Part shown: one piece after another, positions 4,641 to 5,307 of the stretch | Position numbering within the stretch: the stretch's first letter is position 1 | Layout: each line of letters starts with the position of its first letter | Program-made: the position numbers and the translations under genes | NCBI GenBank assembly: GCA_014729205.1 | Contig: WJKG01000302.1 | Location: forward strand, 1 to 5,307 | Direction: 5' to 3' | DNA length: 5,307 nucleotides | From: a candidate division GN15 bacterium | Lineage (GTDB): Bacteria; Zixibacteria; MSB-5A5; GN15; FEB-12 | The notes under the pieces: generated by a model | The model's database searches: none | Told to the model about the DNA's origin: nothing | What the model saw: only the letters and a program-made list of their open reading frames with translations

Positions 4641-5307
4641 ATGCTTAGAATGAGGCCTAAGACCCGAACAGCAATTGTGCTACTTATCGTAGCAATTGCG
4701 CTCGTTGCAATATCTCACGTTTCCAGCTCTGCGCAAGCCGTTCCAATGCCAAAAATCGGTGTGTTCGAGCCTGTTGCACACCCCGATAAGCCGGGAATGG
4801 TGCAACTGCTGCTTCGGTTCGCGCCAGCCGATTACTACACAGGAGATGGGACATTCACCGTAACGGCGCGTCCGCGGGAAGCTGTTCAGTACACTGGTCC
4901 CATGCAATGGACCATCAAGGCATTGCCGGATCAACCACACGAGGAGGTACTGACGATTCTTGTCCCACCTGATACAGTTAGTGGCCTTGCGCTCGACATT
5001 GAAGGCGAGGGTTTCTTCTTCCTGCCAATCGCCTACTTTGTTCACCGTGACGACTCGGTGGAGTTCTGGAAGGGCTACCCGCGCGGCCCACAACCACCCG
5101 CGGACCGAACGCAGAAACCCGATGACACACTGGAAATCCGCTTTTCCCTGCGAGATACTACTCAGCTGCGACAGGTGCTTGAGATTGTGGGCGAGTTGCC
5201 CGACAGCTCGCTTCGCAAGATGATCGTGACCAGGACGACGTTCAGGCAACTCAAGCAGATTTCCAATCTGGGTATCGATGCCAAGAATTGGGGTATACCC
5301 TCGGGGG
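4641..5307 (+). CDS. Exported protein of unrecognised family, C-terminus cut by window edge
   Basis: The frame starts at ATG 4641 and stays open for 222 codons to the window edge. An in-frame stop at 4620-4622 limits the start, and GGAG (4629-4632) lies 8 bases before the ATG. ATG 4650 is an alternative that would leave the signal peptide intact. Residues 1-33 form a signal peptide: basic MLRMRPKTRTA, hydrophobic IVLLIVAIALVAIS, then SSSAQA with likely cleavage after Ala33. The next part (about 38-138) reads as beta strands, for example VQLLLRFAPADYY, GTFTVTARP and VLTILVPPDTVSGLALDIEG. A proline-rich link follows (YPRGPQPPADRTQKPDD), then LEIRFSLRD and a charged helical segment LRQVLEIVGELPDSSLRKM. 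I recognise no catalytic motif or family. A modular secreted or surface protein is plausible. Its first codons look more AT-rich than the left-hand genes. Confidence 0.82.
   Translation, partial: MLRMRPKTRTAIVLLIVAIALVAISHVSSSAQAVPMPKIGVFEPVAHPDKPGMVQLLLRFAPADYYTGDGTFTVTARPREAVQYTGPMQWTIKALPDQPHEEVLTILVPPDTVSGLALDIEGEGFFFLPIAYFVHRDDSVEFWKGYPRGPQPPADRTQKPDDTLEIRFSLRDTTQLRQVLEIVGELPDSSLRKMIVTRTTFRQLKQISNLGIDAKNWGIPSG

Noticed and set aside
4680..5249. 189-codon minus-strand open frame opposite the right-hand exported gene
   Set aside because: The opposite strand has a ribosome site, signal peptide and open frame to the window end. This frame has none of these.

Overview
The window appears bacterial, with moderate to high G+C judged by eye. 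It holds five protein-coding genes, two of them cut by the window edges. Clear Shine-Dalgarno sites precede three genes, and two proteins carry classical Sec-type signal peptides. The phylum cannot be fixed from the sequence. The unusual mark is an archaeal-type mevalonate-entry gene pair, of the kind also found in some uncultured bacterial lineages. An archaeal origin is not strictly excluded.

Left part, minus strand (1-2025): a two-gene operon encodes an archaeal-type 3-hydroxy-3-methylglutaryl-CoA synthase (976-2025) followed, 12 bases downstream, by a thiolase of the archaeal acetoacetyl-CoA thiolase type (963 down to 1, C-terminus cut off). The two enzymes catalyse consecutive steps, 2 acetyl-CoA to acetoacetyl-CoA to HMG-CoA. 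In archaea they work as a complex held together by a small DUF35 protein, whose gene would be expected just beyond the left edge.

Middle (2026-2229): a 204-base divergent intergenic region carries candidate promoters for the operon, a 40-base leader stretch with no G in the operon's RNA, and a repeated GTTCGCATG word. Reading rightward from it is a small exported protein of unknown function (2230-2829), with a pattern resembling the PsbP/DcrB fold. Then comes a PLP-dependent diaminopropionate ammonia-lyase (2897-4054) with its catalytic residues intact. Both rightward genes lack a Shine-Dalgarno site and have a TANNNT hexamer 5-6 bases before the ATG, as in leaderless transcription.

Right part (4055-5307): a 586-base gene-free stretch begins with a strong nested stem-loop after the lyase gene. 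It also contains a 7-bp inverted repeat, a candidate promoter, and a perfect ribosome-binding site in front of a two-codon reading frame. After it, a second exported protein of unrecognised family starts at 4641 and runs off the right edge.

Apart from the synthase-thiolase pair, the genes show no obvious shared pathway. I found no CRISPR array, tRNA, rRNA or recognisable transposase. No previously undescribed multi-gene system is evident. The most unusual elements are the archaeal-type operon in a bacterial-looking setting and the structured region at 4055-4640.
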